A DNA stretch of 49,637 nt from Fructobacillus fructosus KCTC 3544 (GCF_001438695.1 NZ_JQBH01000012.1:1-49637); one strand, 5' to 3'; numbered from the stretch's first letter, positions 1-9,263 are shown. The notes: a model not told the origin generated them from the letters alone. Translations and numbers: made by a program.

Positions 1-34
1 CTATGAATCGAACCTAGTGATGTAAAAAAAGTGT

Positions 35-469
35 CTAACTTATTGACATACGAGCATTCGCCTTCAACGCCCGTTGAAAAATTTCACGTGGTGAAGCCGA
101 CACCTCCGTTAAAGTCCCGACAAAAACAACCTCCCAACCGATAAGATCGAGCTGCGTGTTTAATAAAGCGAGACAGACCTGTTCCTGATTTGAACTTCCC
201 AATTCTGATTGAGCAAAACGTCCGAAGCTCTCTGAGTGCCTGGCTGAAATTAGACTTTGTCGAACGTCACCTGCCATCTTACGACCAGCATTTAAAGCGT
301 GTAAAAGCGCTCGATTGATGCGTGGGTTTTCGGCGATAAAACGTTCCTTTGTCTCCTGGTCCAATTCGAAAAAGTCATAGCCAGAAGGAAAATAAAGATT
401 AAACACCGCCATCGCATGTACAGCATCTTCGCCAAGTGATTCATAAAACGAAAAAACCTGATTCTTCAT
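35..469 (-). CDS. radC: RadC/UPF0758-family protein, C-terminally truncated
   Basis: The 144-residue product keeps the RadC N-terminal helical region and the first half of the JAB domain, including the family landmark SPREIFQRALKANA at about residues 126-139. It stops at a TAG four codons later. Family members continue there into the HNHPSG metal-binding (JAMM) motif, so the zinc site is absent. Full-length RadC is about 210-230 residues. The start is supported by GGAGAG seven bases upstream of ATG. Location next to folC matches the valS-folC-radC order known in lactobacilli, so the gene is in its ancestral place and has decayed. Only 34 bases lie beyond the stop, and none of the minus frames there encodes HNHPSG. 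Likely non-functional as a JAMM protein. Confidence 0.7.
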   Translation of the reverse strand: MKNQVFSFYESLGEDAVHAMAVFNLYFPSGYDFFELDQETKERFIAENPRINRALLHALNAGRKMAGDVRQSLISARHSESFGRFAQSELGSSNQEQVCLALLNTQLDLIGWEVVFVGTLTEVSASPREIFQRALKANARMSIS

Positions 470-526
470 AACTACTCTCCTTACTGAGTAATACGAAAAA
501 ACAGGTTTTTTATATTGATGACCGAT

Positions 527-1948
527 TTACTTTGTTAATTCAATTTCTTCGTTTGCATTGTTAGCATGGGGATTCGTCATCTTCATGACACGCATTGACA
601 TCCACGCCGCAATAACAACAAGGATAAAGTCCATGATGTAGGTAATCCGCATGCCAACCGCTGTTCCATGTGCCATGTTCGTTGCTTTGTTTTGGAAAAC
701 AGAAACAATCGAAGCAGCCAAAGCAATTCCAACGGCAGCAGAATAATTATTCACGGCCGCAAAAATGGAGTTTCCAGCATTATGGTAGACACGGTCCATG
801 TTTGAAATGGCATTGGTCATGTTGTTTCCGTTCCAGAAACCAACACCAAGTTGCATGAGAATAAAGCCAACCGTTGCCGTAAGTAATGTAAAGGGCAAGA
901 CCGCCATAAAGAGCACACCAAAGAAGATTAAGCCAAGCCCAATGTTGTTAGGGAGGCGGGCACCGTAGCGGTCATACAAGTTACCGGAAATAACCGCCAT
1001 GAAGGCTAAGCCCAAAGCCCCTGGGAAGAGGGCCAGACCAGCAACAGAGGAATTCTGGTGCAGAATTAATTGCAAGCCCATTGGAATAGCATAGTTAAAA
1101 GTCAAATTGACCATTTGTAACATGAATGCTGAGAAGACAGCCAGTCGGAACATTGGCTTTGCAAACATTGATGGGGCCAAAAGCGGTTCTTTTTCGTTTC
1201 GAGCATAGAAATAGTAACCGACAATTCCAAAAATAAAGGCGGCTAACGCTAGCATACTTGGTAAGTTAAAGAGTCCGTCTGCCGAAAAACGATCAATGGT
1301 GATTAGACCACCAACGAAGAAGGCGGATAAGAGCAACCAGCCAACCAAGTCAAAACGGACTTTTTTAGTTGGGACAGTCTGTTGAATCGTCGCCCACCCA
1401 AGAATCAAGGCAATCAACTGTAGTGGAATCACCACCCAAAAAATCATGTGCCATCCGAAGGCGTCCGTCAAGAAACCGCCAAAAGCAGGGCCTAATGCTG
1501 GGGAAAAGGAAACGATCAATGACGCTAAGCCGACCATCGTTCCGCGCCGGTTAACCGGCACTTGTTCGAAAATGACATTATTCATCAGTGGCAAGCCAAC
1601 GCCGGCCCCAACACCTTGAAGCAGACGTCCAAAAAGGATTAATGGAAATTGATTTGAAACGGCATCGATAAAGATTCCAATTAAGGAAATAATTCCAGCA
1701 GCCATAAACTGCGAGCGATTTTTAAAACGATCTTTTAGCCATGAGGACATGATGATCACCATCGACGTTAACAAGATAACCCCAGATGTCAACCACTGAA
1801 CGGTGGCTGAATCAACATGAAGATTCGCCATCAAAACCGGAAAAGACACGTTCAGTGCCGTTTCCAACATAATATCGGTAAAGGCAATCAACGCAATGGC
1901 TAAAATACTTAAAATTAACTTTGGGCTGAGTACTTTTTCTTCTGACAT
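527..1948 (-). CDS. MFS multidrug exporter, DHA2 (EmrB/QacA/LmrB-like) family
   Basis: A 473-residue polytopic membrane protein, probably 14 membrane segments as is usual for DHA2 drug:H+ antiporters. The antiporter motif C is visible as SPALGPAFGGFLTDAFGW at about residues 149-166. A motif A-like loop (WLKDRFKNR) lies near residues 69-77, and GRLLQGVGAGVGLPL follows near 107-121. It is expected to export amphipathic drugs or toxic metabolites across the cytoplasmic membrane; the substrate cannot be told from sequence. AGGAGACAAAT precedes the ATG. The gene starts inside the 3' end of folC (34-base overlap), so it is probably translated from the folC transcript. Confidence 0.85.
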   Translation of the reverse strand: MSEEKVLSPKLILSILAIALIAFTDIMLETALNVSFPVLMANLHVDSATVQWLTSGVILLTSMVIIMSSWLKDRFKNRSQFMAAGIISLIGIFIDAVSNQFPLILFGRLLQGVGAGVGLPLMNNVIFEQVPVNRRGTMVGLASLIVSFSPALGPAFGGFLTDAFGWHMIFWVVIPLQLIALILGWATIQQTVPTKKVRFDLVGWLLLSAFFVGGLITIDRFSADGLFNLPSMLALAAFIFGIVGYYFYARNEKEPLLAPSMFAKPMFRLAVFSAFMLQMVNLTFNYAIPMGLQLILHQNSSVAGLALFPGALGLAFMAVISGNLYDRYGARLPNNIGLGLIFFGVLFMAVLPFTLLTATVGFILMQLGVGFWNGNNMTNAISNMDRVYHNAGNSIFAAVNNYSAAVGIALAASIVSVFQNKATNMAHGTAVGMRITYIMDFILVVIAAWMSMRVMKMTNPHANNANEEIELTK

Positions 1949-3138
1949 ATTTGTCTCCTAACATCTGCAACAAAATACAAGGAACCAGTAAAGAAGACCG
2001 GCTCCCCCTTCTCTTTCGCCAACTGGATTACTTCATCAACGGAAGCAAGCGGTGGACCAAAGACTTTTTCATCATAATCAGTACAAGTCATTCCCGGTCG
2101 TCCAGGAATTCCCTGATAGTTAAATAGCCGAACGTCCAGTCGACGCTTTTCGACAATTTGGTTTAAAAAATTTCCTAGCGATTTATCAGCAAGGGCACCA
2201 ATGACAAGCATCACAGGCTGGTCAAAGCGGGCATCGATGCTTCTTTGTAAAGCTTCCAAACCTGCCGGATTGTGCGCGCCATCCAAAAAGACGCCAGGCA
2301 TGACCTCTTCAAAACGACCAGGTAGCTTAGCATGCATTAAACCAGTACCAAGCACTTCATCCGTTACATTTGGCCGAAATGCTCGGTAAGCTGCAACAGC
2401 AATATTGGTATTGCCCCTCTGGTAGTCGCCAGCCAATGCCGTTTTAAAAGGAACTGATTGGGCAACAATTAAAGGACTGCTCTCCCGTTGACAACACTTT
2501 TCAATCACGGTTTTGGCCACCGGATTCATATCCAATCCAACCACCGTTGGTCGGTCAGATCGAATAATACCGGCTTTCTGATACGCGATGGCCTCAACGG
2601 TGTTTCCCAACAACTTTTGGTGATCGAGCGCAACCGAAGTAATCACCGCAACAGCAGTCGTTGTGAGAAAGTTTGTCGAGTCGTAAAGACCGCCAATGCC
2701 AACTTCGATAATGGCCAAATCCAGGTCTGCTTCGGCAAAATAGCAAAACATCATCGCCGTGACCACTTCAAACTCTGTTGGTCTCAGTTGGTCATCCGAT
2801 TCGTTTTCAACTTGTCGAAGGGCTACTTGAACACGTTCGTATACGGCAACTAGTGCGTCATTGGAAATGTCTTGCCCGTTAATTTGAAAGCGATCATTAA
2901 AGCGCACAATAAAAGGGGACGTAAACAAGCCAACACGCAAGCCATCAGCAATCCCGATGGCGGATAACATGTTTGCTACCGACCCCTTCCCATTCGTTCC
3001 CGTAACGTGGATGGCTGGTCCAATGTCTTTTTCAGGATGCCCGAGTGCCGATAGAAGGGCTGTCATCCGCTCTTGACTATCTTTTTTACCGACTTTTGGC
3101 CGTGAGTGTATGGCAGCCAAAACTTCATCAATCGTCAT
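1915..3138 (-). CDS. folC: Bifunctional folylpolyglutamate synthase / dihydrofolate synthase
   Basis: A Mur-ligase-fold ATP-dependent enzyme that adds glutamate to dihydropteroate and/or folates, keeping folate in the cell. The P-loop HVTGTNGKGSVANML lies at about residues 44-58, and the C-terminal ligase motif FLDGAHNPAG near 284-293. The length of 407 residues is normal for FolC. AGGAGGGCTGTT precedes ATG. A candidate -10 (TATAAT) lies just upstream in the intergenic gap. Downstream it overlaps the MFS exporter, and radC follows, as in related genomes. No folate biosynthesis genes are adjacent, so salvage polyglutamylation is a plausible main role (inference). Confidence 0.93.
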   Translation of the reverse strand: MTIDEVLAAIHSRPKVGKKDSQERMTALLSALGHPEKDIGPAIHVTGTNGKGSVANMLSAIGIADGLRVGLFTSPFIVRFNDRFQINGQDISNDALVAVYERVQVALRQVENESDDQLRPTEFEVVTAMMFCYFAEADLDLAIIEVGIGGLYDSTNFLTTTAVAVITSVALDHQKLLGNTVEAIAYQKAGIIRSDRPTVVGLDMNPVAKTVIEKCCQRESSPLIVAQSVPFKTALAGDYQRGNTNIAVAAYRAFRPNVTDEVLGTGLMHAKLPGRFEEVMPGVFLDGAHNPAGLEALQRSIDARFDQPVMLVIGALADKSLGNFLNQIVEKRRLDVRLFNYQGIPGRPGMTCTDYDEKVFGPPLASVDEVIQLAKEKGEPVFFTGSLYFVADVRRQICQKKKYSAQS

Positions 3139-3167
3139 AACAGCCCTCCTTTCTAATCTATACTTTC

Positions 3168-3173
3168 ATTATA
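3168..3173 (-). promoter_or_regulatory. Candidate -10 of the folC promoter
   Basis: Minus-strand TATAAT lies about 30 bases upstream of the folC ATG. The region where a -35 should be overlaps the cshA terminator stem, and the best match there (TTATCA) is at a short spacing, so only the -10 is convincing. Confidence 0.4.
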
Positions 3174-3175
3174 AA

Positions 3176-3207
3176 CACAAAAACCGTCTGATAACAGACG
3201 GTTTTAA
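3176..3207 (-). terminator. Rho-independent terminator after cshA
   Basis: The inverted repeat AAACCGTCTG / CAGACGGTTT with a four-base loop is followed on the minus strand by a T tract. It ends the cshA transcript and separates it from folC. Confidence 0.85.
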
Positions 3208-3230
3208 TAACTTTTATTTAAAGAAAAGCA

Positions 3231-4793
3231 TTAACCCTTTTCACGAACGGTAAAGTCACGCTTGCGACCCTGGCCGCTTCCACGGCGTTCGCTCGAGTGG
3301 TTGTTTCCCTTGTAAGCACCATTTCCACGACGCTCACCATCGCGACGACCACGGTAGCCGCCACCATTTCCGCGACGATCGCCATCACGACGGCCACGGT
3401 AGCCACCGCCATTTCCACGACGGTTACCACCACGATAGCCGCCACGTGATCCGCCCTTACCACCCTTACGGCGTGGCAATGGACGTTCACGAGATAAGGT
3501 AACGGGTGCGTTTTGCTTTTCCAAACCAGCAACAGAAGCCAACAAACCGGCAGCCAACTGTTCAGGCGTAAACTGGCTCAACAAAGCAGATACCTGCGCT
3601 TGCATTTCACCTGGATTCGTCTTTGACATTAAGACAGCGGCTTCATCCAATGAGGCATCAATACGACCAAGACGAGCTTCCTGCAAAGTTGCGGGTTGCA
3701 TTGGCGTCATGCGCTTCTTTGTCAATTCTTCAATCGCACGCAAGTAATCCATTTCATTCGGTGCAACTAACGTTACTGACGTTCCGGTAGCGCCGGCACG
3801 ACCAGTACGTCCAATACGGTGCACGTATGATTCTGGATCTTGTGGAATATCAAAGTTATAAACGTGTGACACGTCCTTAACATCCAATCCACGAGCAGCC
3901 ACATCAGTCGCTACCAAGAGATTGATCTCATGGGACTTAAACTGGTCCAAAACACGCGAACGCATTTGCTGAGTCAAATCACCGTGCAACCCAGCAGCGC
4001 GGTATCCACGAGCTTCCAATCCACGGGCCAATTCTTCAACACGACGCTTCGTTCGTCCGAAAACAATACCCAAATATGGCTCTTGAATATCAATCGTTCG
4101 TGTCAATGCATCGAACTTTTCTTCGTTACGGCAACGAATAAAGTATTGTTCAACCAAGTCAGTGGTCAACTGCTTGGCTTCAATTTTTACCATAACGGGA
4201 TTAGTCATAAACTTTTCCCCGATACGACGAATTGAATCGGGCATCGTTGCTGAGAAGAGCAACGTCTGACGTTCCTTAGGAACTTGGGCAATAATCGCTT
4301 CGATATCGTCCAAGAAGCCCATGTTCAGCATTTCATCGGCTTCATCCAGGACCAAAGTCTGGACATGGCCCAACTTGGCCGTCTTACGATTGATGTGGTC
4401 AAGCAAACGACCGGGTGTTCCCACCAAGATTTGTGGGTGAGATTTCAAACCCTGAATCTGACGGCGAATATCCGATCCACCGAAAACAACTTGCACGTTA
4501 ACGTGCTTATCTGATCCCAACTTCTTCAATTCCTCAGCCGTTTGAATGGCCAATTCACGAGTTGGTGAAATAATAACTGCTTGAATATTAGGATTATCCA
4601 AGTCAATGTGTTCCAAAATTGGCAAACCGAAGGCTGCCGTTTTACCGGTACCAGTCTGAGCCTGTCCGATAACATCTTTCCCTGCTAAAGTGAGCGGGAT
4701 TGTTTTTTCTTGAATAGGGGTTGCTTCCACATAACCGTGGGCAGCAATGGACTGCAAAATGGCTTTTGACAAGCCGAGTTCTTCAAACTTCAA
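3231..4793 (-). CDS. cshA: DEAD-box RNA helicase CshA-like, RGG-rich tail
   Basis: An ATP-dependent RNA helicase of the cold-shock/RNA-degradosome type. The Q motif ([12 protein letters not shown]), Walker [18 protein letters not shown] within [16 protein letters not shown] and [10 protein letters not shown] follow in order, then a C-terminal tail rich in RGG/GYRGR repeats expected to bind RNA non-specifically. I chose the TTG at 4793 (reads as MKFEELGLS), because AGGAG sits seven bases upstream and the protein then begins at the family's conserved FEELGLS. The reading frame stays open 30 codons further upstream with no ribosome binding site. Product is 520 residues. A leader of about 90 nt with GC-rich hairpins precedes it. 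Confidence 0.93.
   Translation of the reverse strand: MKFEELGLSKAILQSIAAHGYVEATPIQEKTIPLTLAGKDVIGQAQTGTGKTAAFGLPILEHIDLDNPNIQAVIISPTRELAIQTAEELKKLGSDKHVNVQVVFGGSDIRRQIQGLKSHPQILVGTPGRLLDHINRKTAKLGHVQTLVLDEADEMLNMGFLDDIEAIIAQVPKERQTLLFSATMPDSIRRIGEKFMTNPVMVKIEAKQLTTDLVEQYFIRCRNEEKFDALTRTIDIQEPYLGIVFGRTKRRVEELARGLEARGYRAAGLHGDLTQQMRSRVLDQFKSHEINLLVATDVAARGLDVKDVSHVYNFDIPQDPESYVHRIGRTGRAGATGTSVTLVAPNEMDYLRAIEELTKKRMTPMQPATLQEARLGRIDASLDEAAVLMSKTNPGEMQAQVSALLSQFTPEQLAAGLLASVAGLEKQNAPVTLSRERPLPRRKGGKGGSRGGYRGGNRRGNGGGYRGRRDGDRRGNGGGYRGRRDGERRGNGAYKGNNHSSERRGSGQGRKRDFTVREKG
3319..3423 (-). repeat. 45-bp tandem repeat encoding the RGG tail of CshA
   Basis: Two full 45-bp units plus part of a third encode a 15-residue unit ([14 protein letters not shown] followed by D or E). 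Copies begin at about 3319, 3364 and 3409 and differ by scattered mostly silent changes. Repeat copy number is likely to vary between strains. Confidence 0.8.
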
Positions 4794-4893
4794 AATTTTC
4801 TCCTTTGAAAGCACGAAAGCGCGCTTTAAGACCAATTGGTCTACTTCTATAGTAACGCGCTTCCTGCGCGTTTGAAAGGCCAAGCAGTTTATA
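4794..4893 (-). promoter_or_regulatory. cshA 5' leader with candidate -10
   Basis: Minus-strand TATAAA at 4888-4893 is a candidate -10. The following leader of about 90 nt holds two short GC-rich hairpins (around the CGCGCAGGAAGCGCG and AAAGCGCGCTTTCG stretches) immediately before the AGGAG of the TTG start. Structured leaders that respond to cold are known for cold-shock helicases; whether this one does is inference. Confidence 0.4.
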
Positions 4894-4924
4894 GTCTAAC
4901 TGGACTGACTAATATGACACCGTT

Positions 4925-6085
4925 TTATGGTGCTTCTTTTCCGGTCAATTGACTAAAGGCCTCCTGCCCAACTTTCTGGAATGAGTGTTCCTTGTCGTAT
5001 TGATTAGAAAGTAAAATGACCGCGTCTTTACCCTGGTTAGAGACCACAACATTTGACTCATAGCCTGAGAAAATGCCGTGTCCCTCATAAACAGAGCCAT
5101 AACCATAAAGACCAGAAGCATAGTGCGCTGGCAAGTGTTGCACCAACAAATCCTGATGGTTTTTAGTCAGTTTATTGGTGAAAAACAACCGGTATAGTTG
5201 GTAAAGCTGTCCAGTCGTCATGGCAACGTTGCCAGTGCCCGTTTCACGTTGGTATTCAACCGTTGTCACATCCCGCTCACTGTCTGTCCCAACCTGGTAA
5301 GCGTTGGCTAGGTTAGCCGCTTGCTTGAAAGCCGGATAATACGAAATGCCCAACTTTGCATTATGATTAAAGGTTTGCTGACAAAGTTCTTGATAGCTTT
5401 TGCCAGTGACTTTCATCAAAATTCCCGCCAATAAACGGTAATTAATTGGCTGATAAGACCAGCCATCACCAGTACCGATGACACCCCCAGAGCTTTCGGC
5501 ATTAGCCGCCGAAAAATCGACATTGGCCATGTCATTCGAATATTCTTCCGGTTGCTTGCTCTGCTTTAAGCCAGAGGTCATGGTTAGTAAGTCTCGAATG
5601 GTAATTTGATCAGCATTGGGTACGTTTGGATAGTAATCGGATAACTTACTGTCATATGATAACTTACCCGCATCAACACTTTGCCCAACCAAAATAGCCG
5701 TCAAAATTTTAGCCGTCGATGCGATTGGAAAAGTCGTTTTTGGGTTATTCGAACGATTTTTCTGAACGTTTGCCTTGCCATACCCTTCATGAAGCAAGAC
5801 CTTTCCGTTCTTTACGACCAGCGCCGTTCCAGAAAAATGGTTATCCTCTAAAGCTTGATTGAGCTTCTTGGCGACTTTCCCATCGGCCGCCACCGTCTTA
5901 TCAAGATTAGGTTCGGAAGAAGCGGAAACATCCTTTGCTTCTCGATGCTGGCCATGGGATTGTGAAGCAACGGTCACCGTTCCAAAACCAACAATCGCTA
6001 TTCCAAATAAAAGGAAATAAAGCGATGGGCGTTTTACCCAACGAACTTTTACTTTAGCTGGAAAAAGATCCGTACGCTTAAGCAT
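4925..6085 (-). CDS. Exported serine hydrolase, beta-lactamase/DD-peptidase (PF00144) family
   Basis: A 386-residue protein with one N-terminal hydrophobic segment (about residues 19-40) that anchors or exports it. The catalytic SxxK is visible as S-T-A-K in PIASTAKILTAIL (about residue 122), and the YxN-type element as YQPINYRLLAG near 211-221. The family includes DD-carboxypeptidases, esterases and penicillin-recognising proteins; the substrate is unknown. The gene starts seven bases after murF on the same strand with AGGAAGTGG before ATG, so it is in the murF operon. A role in peptidoglycan or teichoic acid trimming outside the membrane is a reasonable inference. Confidence 0.85.
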   Translation of the reverse strand: MLKRTDLFPAKVKVRWVKRPSLYFLLFGIAIVGFGTVTVASQSHGQHREAKDVSASSEPNLDKTVAADGKVAKKLNQALEDNHFSGTALVVKNGKVLLHEGYGKANVQKNRSNNPKTTFPIASTAKILTAILVGQSVDAGKLSYDSKLSDYYPNVPNADQITIRDLLTMTSGLKQSKQPEEYSNDMANVDFSAANAESSGGVIGTGDGWSYQPINYRLLAGILMKVTGKSYQELCQQTFNHNAKLGISYYPAFKQAANLANAYQVGTDSERDVTTVEYQRETGTGNVAMTTGQLYQLYRLFFTNKLTKNHQDLLVQHLPAHYASGLYGYGSVYEGHGIFSGYESNVVVSNQGKDAVILLSNQYDKEHSFQKVGQEAFSQLTGKEAP

Positions 6086-6092
6086 CCACTTC

Positions 6093-7430
6093 CTACTTTC
6101 CGGACAAAGCCGTCACAACTTCTTGAAGATGAATACCGTGCGAGGCCTTCAAGAAAATAAGATCGTTGCCGGTCAGCTTTTCCTTCAAATCTGCTGCTAA
6201 TTGTGGTAATTCATCTTGCTGATAAGTCTTAATCAGTAAGTTTTGGTCAATTTTTTTAAGCGCTGGCGCTAAATAATCAACCATCAATGGGCCAACTAAA
6301 TTAACCTGCTTTGGCTTTGCAGCGATAACGGCTGCAGCCAATCCAGCGTGTAATGATGGTCCCTTCTCGCCAAGTTCGAGCATATCGCCGAGAACGAGCA
6401 CGAGGTTTTCTGCCCCATCGTTGGCTAAAGTGGCGAGGACTTCTTTTGTTGCCGTTGGATTGGCGTTATACACGTCGGAAATAATCCGCTCACCATTCTT
6501 CCCCGTCAACAACTCCGTCCGGTTCTTCGTTAAATCAAAATGTGCCAAAGCACTTGCCATGGTATTCATGTCAAGACCGAGTGTCCGACCTACCATAATC
6601 GCTGCTTCTGCATTCTTAACATTATAACGGCCTAGCATGGGAATTGCAAACCGCTCCCCGTTCTCGGTCCAGACCGTTTGAGTTAGACTTTCAGAAACAT
6701 CGTTTGGCACGGGGCCAAACATTTCGGTGTTTTCAGGCAAACCAGGCGCCTCAGTCAATAATGGTTCATCGGCCGGGATGAGGAAGATTCCTCCTTTTTT
6801 CAGCCCCTGCGTGATTTCTAACTTTGCTTTAGCAATGTTCGCCCTTGTCTTGAAGAACTCTAAATGTGCTTCCCCAATCATCGTAATGACTGCAATATCC
6901 GGCTGTGCCAAATTAGACAACTCGGTTAATTGACCGGGTCGGTCCATTCCCATTTCAAGCACCAACACTTCGGTATTTTCTGGCATTGATAGAATGGTTA
7001 CCGGTAGGCCAATCTCATTATTAAAATTAGCTGGTGTCTTAAAGGTCTGATATTTTTTGGCTAAAATTGCCGCAGTCATGTCCTTCGTGGTAGTCTTCCC
7101 ATTGGATCCAGTGATGGCAACGACTTTTGGCTGCACTTGCTTCAAATAAAACTGGCTCAGCTGTTGCAACCCACGCAAAGTGTCAGGCACCACAACTGCG
7201 GGTACATCACCCGCTAACACATGCCCTTCTGCTGCTAATACTGCGCTGGCCCCTTTGTCCATCGCCATTTGAATGTAATCATGGCCATCGTTTTCGCCAA
7301 CCAATGCAACAAACAGGTCCCCTGGTTGAACCTTGCGTGAATCAAAGGAAACCCCTGTCACTGAGACTGTTTCCGTTCCCTGTATGATTCCCAGTGTTGC
7401 TCTTTTGACATCTGCTAATGTAAGTTTCAT
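6093..7430 (-). CDS. murF: UDP-N-acetylmuramoyl-tripeptide--D-alanyl-D-alanine ligase
   Basis: Final cytoplasmic step of UDP-MurNAc-pentapeptide synthesis: ATP-dependent addition of the D-Ala-D-Ala (or, in this family, D-Ala-D-Lac) depsi/dipeptide. Visible are the ATP loop AITGSNGKTTTKDM near residue 105, NFNNEIGLP near 137, the Mur-ligase EMGMD, and a central domain motif SDVYNANPTA near 315. The length of 445 is typical. AAAGGAC precedes ATG, and a candidate TTGGTT / GATAAT promoter lies in the gap to rlmD. It is followed directly by the serine hydrolase. Leuconostocaceae make D-Ala-D-Lac termini and are vancomycin resistant; whether this MurF takes the depsipeptide cannot be read here. Confidence 0.95.
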   Translation of the reverse strand: MKLTLADVKRATLGIIQGTETVSVTGVSFDSRKVQPGDLFVALVGENDGHDYIQMAMDKGASAVLAAEGHVLAGDVPAVVVPDTLRGLQQLSQFYLKQVQPKVVAITGSNGKTTTKDMTAAILAKKYQTFKTPANFNNEIGLPVTILSMPENTEVLVLEMGMDRPGQLTELSNLAQPDIAVITMIGEAHLEFFKTRANIAKAKLEITQGLKKGGIFLIPADEPLLTEAPGLPENTEMFGPVPNDVSESLTQTVWTENGERFAIPMLGRYNVKNAEAAIMVGRTLGLDMNTMASALAHFDLTKNRTELLTGKNGERIISDVYNANPTATKEVLATLANDGAENLVLVLGDMLELGEKGPSLHAGLAAAVIAAKPKQVNLVGPLMVDYLAPALKKIDQNLLIKTYQQDELPQLAADLKEKLTGNDLIFLKASHGIHLQEVVTALSGK

Positions 7431-7518
7431 GTAAAAGTCCTTTTAATTCAGAAAAATTTCAAATCATTATCGTGCTTGTACAAACAATCAACCAATTTAA
7501 GTAACATCTGAGATTATT

Positions 7519-8907
7519 CTACCCTTTTTTCTTCAGCACCGTCACTGTTTCAATGTGAGCCGTTTGCGGGAATTGATCGACAGGAACAATTGGCCCGGCA
7601 ATTTCGTAGCCGACTTTTTTAAAGAGAGCACAATCGCGAGCAGCCGTCACGGGATTACAAGAAACGTAGACCACCCGGTCAGGTTCCATGCTAGCCGTTT
7701 TCTCAATGAGTTCAGGTGTTAAACCACGTCGGGGTGGATCGACGAAGACCACGTCGGGGTGCACCCCTGCTTCCTGCCATTCGACAAACTGTTCAGGAGC
7801 ATCCTTCAAAATGTAAGTTGCGTTTGTAATCCCATTGAGGGCCAAATTTTTTTGAGCATCGGCAACCGCGCCAGGGACGACTTCAACGCCAATCACCTGC
7901 TTTACGCGATCAGCCACCGACATCCCGATTGTTCCAATTCCAGCATACGCATCAACAACCAAGTCCGTTGACTTAAGCTTAGCCAAATCAGCTGCTGTCT
8001 GGTAAAGCTTTTCCGTCATCACTGGATTAACTTGGTAAAAGGAGTTGGGACCAATCAGGAAACGCTTGCCAAGCAAAGTGTCCTCAATTTGGTCTTTTCC
8101 GTAAAGCGTCTCGTTATCTGCTGATAACTGAACGTAATCTTTTTTGGGCGCCTTATTCAAAATCAAGGAGGTGAGATCCGGCAATTCGGACACGATTGCC
8201 CGAACTACCTCTTCCTGCTTGGGCAAAGTCGGCTCATTCGATACTAAGATAACCATCAACTCTTTCGAATAGTAGCCACGGCGGACCATGATGTAACGGA
8301 TTGCCCCCTGCCCTGTATCTGGATCATAGGCCGAAATGTCCAATTTCTCCAAAAGGTTGCGAACAACGACGATTACTTCGTCCAGACGACGGTCGTTAAC
8401 AAAGTAGTCCACCATGGGTACTAACTGGTGCGTTCCCCGTTGGTAAAAACCGGATTGTAACTGACCGCCTTGCCACTTAACTGGCACCACCGTCTTATTC
8501 CGGTAATAGGATGGTACTTGTTCGTCCATCGTGACAGCTTCAGCAACTTGAACAGTCAAGCCAGCGGCAGCAAAGTTATCTTTGACCAACGATTGCTTCC
8601 ATTTTTTTTGAGCAGGGTAAGCCCAATTCACGAGCGGTGCTGTCCCAGCCTCCAGAAGATAATCCCGCTTCGCGTCAATGCGCTCAGGATTAGCTTTCAA
8701 AACGTTTTTCAAAGCACCGTATGCCGACAGCTTATCCACTTGAATAATCTGGACGTCCACCACTTCCCCTAACATCGTATTGGCGATGTAGACCGGGTAA
8801 GTTTTGGCATCGTTAGCCCAGGCGAGTCCCATCCCATTTTGTCGAATCCGATCAATTGTTAAGGTAACCGTTTCATTCAATTTTACAGGTGGCGTTGTCT
8901 TAGCCAT
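7519..8907 (-). CDS. rlmD: 23S rRNA (uracil-5-)-methyltransferase, RlmD/RlmCD (RumA/TrmA) family
   Basis: SAM-dependent m5U methyltransferase of 23S rRNA. Order: an N-terminal TRAM domain (about 10-65), an RNA-binding middle, the SAM-binding region VVDAYAGIGTIGMS near 318, VFVDPPRRGL near 385, and the catalytic Cys in YVSCNP near 413. The four-cysteine Fe-S cluster motif of RumA is not present: the equivalent stretch reads GTAPLVNWAYPAQ. Gram-positive homologues often modify both U747 and U1939. ATG is preceded by AAAAGGAGTCACC. Single gene between rpmE2 and murF. Confidence 0.9.
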   Translation of the reverse strand: MAKTTPPVKLNETVTLTIDRIRQNGMGLAWANDAKTYPVYIANTMLGEVVDVQIIQVDKLSAYGALKNVLKANPERIDAKRDYLLEAGTAPLVNWAYPAQKKWKQSLVKDNFAAAGLTVQVAEAVTMDEQVPSYYRNKTVVPVKWQGGQLQSGFYQRGTHQLVPMVDYFVNDRRLDEVIVVVRNLLEKLDISAYDPDTGQGAIRYIMVRRGYYSKELMVILVSNEPTLPKQEEVVRAIVSELPDLTSLILNKAPKKDYVQLSADNETLYGKDQIEDTLLGKRFLIGPNSFYQVNPVMTEKLYQTAADLAKLKSTDLVVDAYAGIGTIGMSVADRVKQVIGVEVVPGAVADAQKNLALNGITNATYILKDAPEQFVEWQEAGVHPDVVFVDPPRRGLTPELIEKTASMEPDRVVYVSCNPVTAARDCALFKKVGYEIAGPIVPVDQFPQTAHIETVTVLKKKG

Positions 8908-8949
8908 GGTGACTCCTTTTAATGGATGTAGTAACGGACTTTGTCAAAA

Positions 8950-8982
8950 GAAAAAACGTCCACCAAGGTGAACGTTTTTTGA
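8950..8982 (-). terminator. Terminator after rpmE2
   Basis: On the minus strand a nine-base stem (AACGTTCAC / GTGGACGTT, one G-T pair) is followed by TTTTTT. It lies directly after the L31 stop codon. Confidence 0.75.
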
Positions 8983-8988
8983 ACAAAC

Positions 8989-9252
8989 TTATTGGTCGTT
9001 GTTCTTGAAACCGAAGTTTGCGAACTTCTTGTTAAACTTGTCAACGGCACCATCAGCCTGAGTAAACTTCTGCTTACCAGTGTAGAATGGGTGTGAGTCT
9101 GACGTGATGTCCATACGTACTGATGGATATTCTTGACCGTCAAATTCAGCAGTTGTATCAGTTTCAACAGTTGAAGCTGACAAGAACTTCTTACCAGTTG
9201 CGGCATCGATGAAGACAACTGGACGGTAATTTGGATGGATATCTGCTTTCAT
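8989..9252 (-). CDS. rpmE2: Ribosomal protein bL31, type B
   Basis: An 87-residue protein starting [14 protein letters not shown], typical of type B L31. The zinc-binding CxxC of type A L31 is absent, as is normal for RpmE2, which replaces the zinc form under zinc shortage in bacteria that have both. AAGGAGATTATTC precedes ATG. A strong promoter (TTGTCA, 17 bases, TACACT) and a leader with two hairpins lie upstream, and a terminator follows, so it is its own transcription unit. Confidence 0.96.
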   Translation of the reverse strand: MKADIHPNYRPVVFIDAATGKKFLSASTVETDTTAEFDGQEYPSVRMDITSDSHPFYTGKQKFTQADGAVDKFNKKFANFGFKNNDQ

Positions 9253-9263
9253 GAATAATCTCC

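Noticed and set aside
1-17. tRNA T-arm-like sequence at the left edge (minus strand GGTTCGATTC), possibly a tRNA 3' end or attachment site
   Set aside because: The five-base stem has a mismatch, and only the edge is visible; no acceptor or CCA region can be checked.
496-511. A6/T6 hairpin (AAAAAACCTGTTTTTT) as a terminator of the MFS gene
   Set aside because: The stem has almost no GC pairs, so it is too weak to call.
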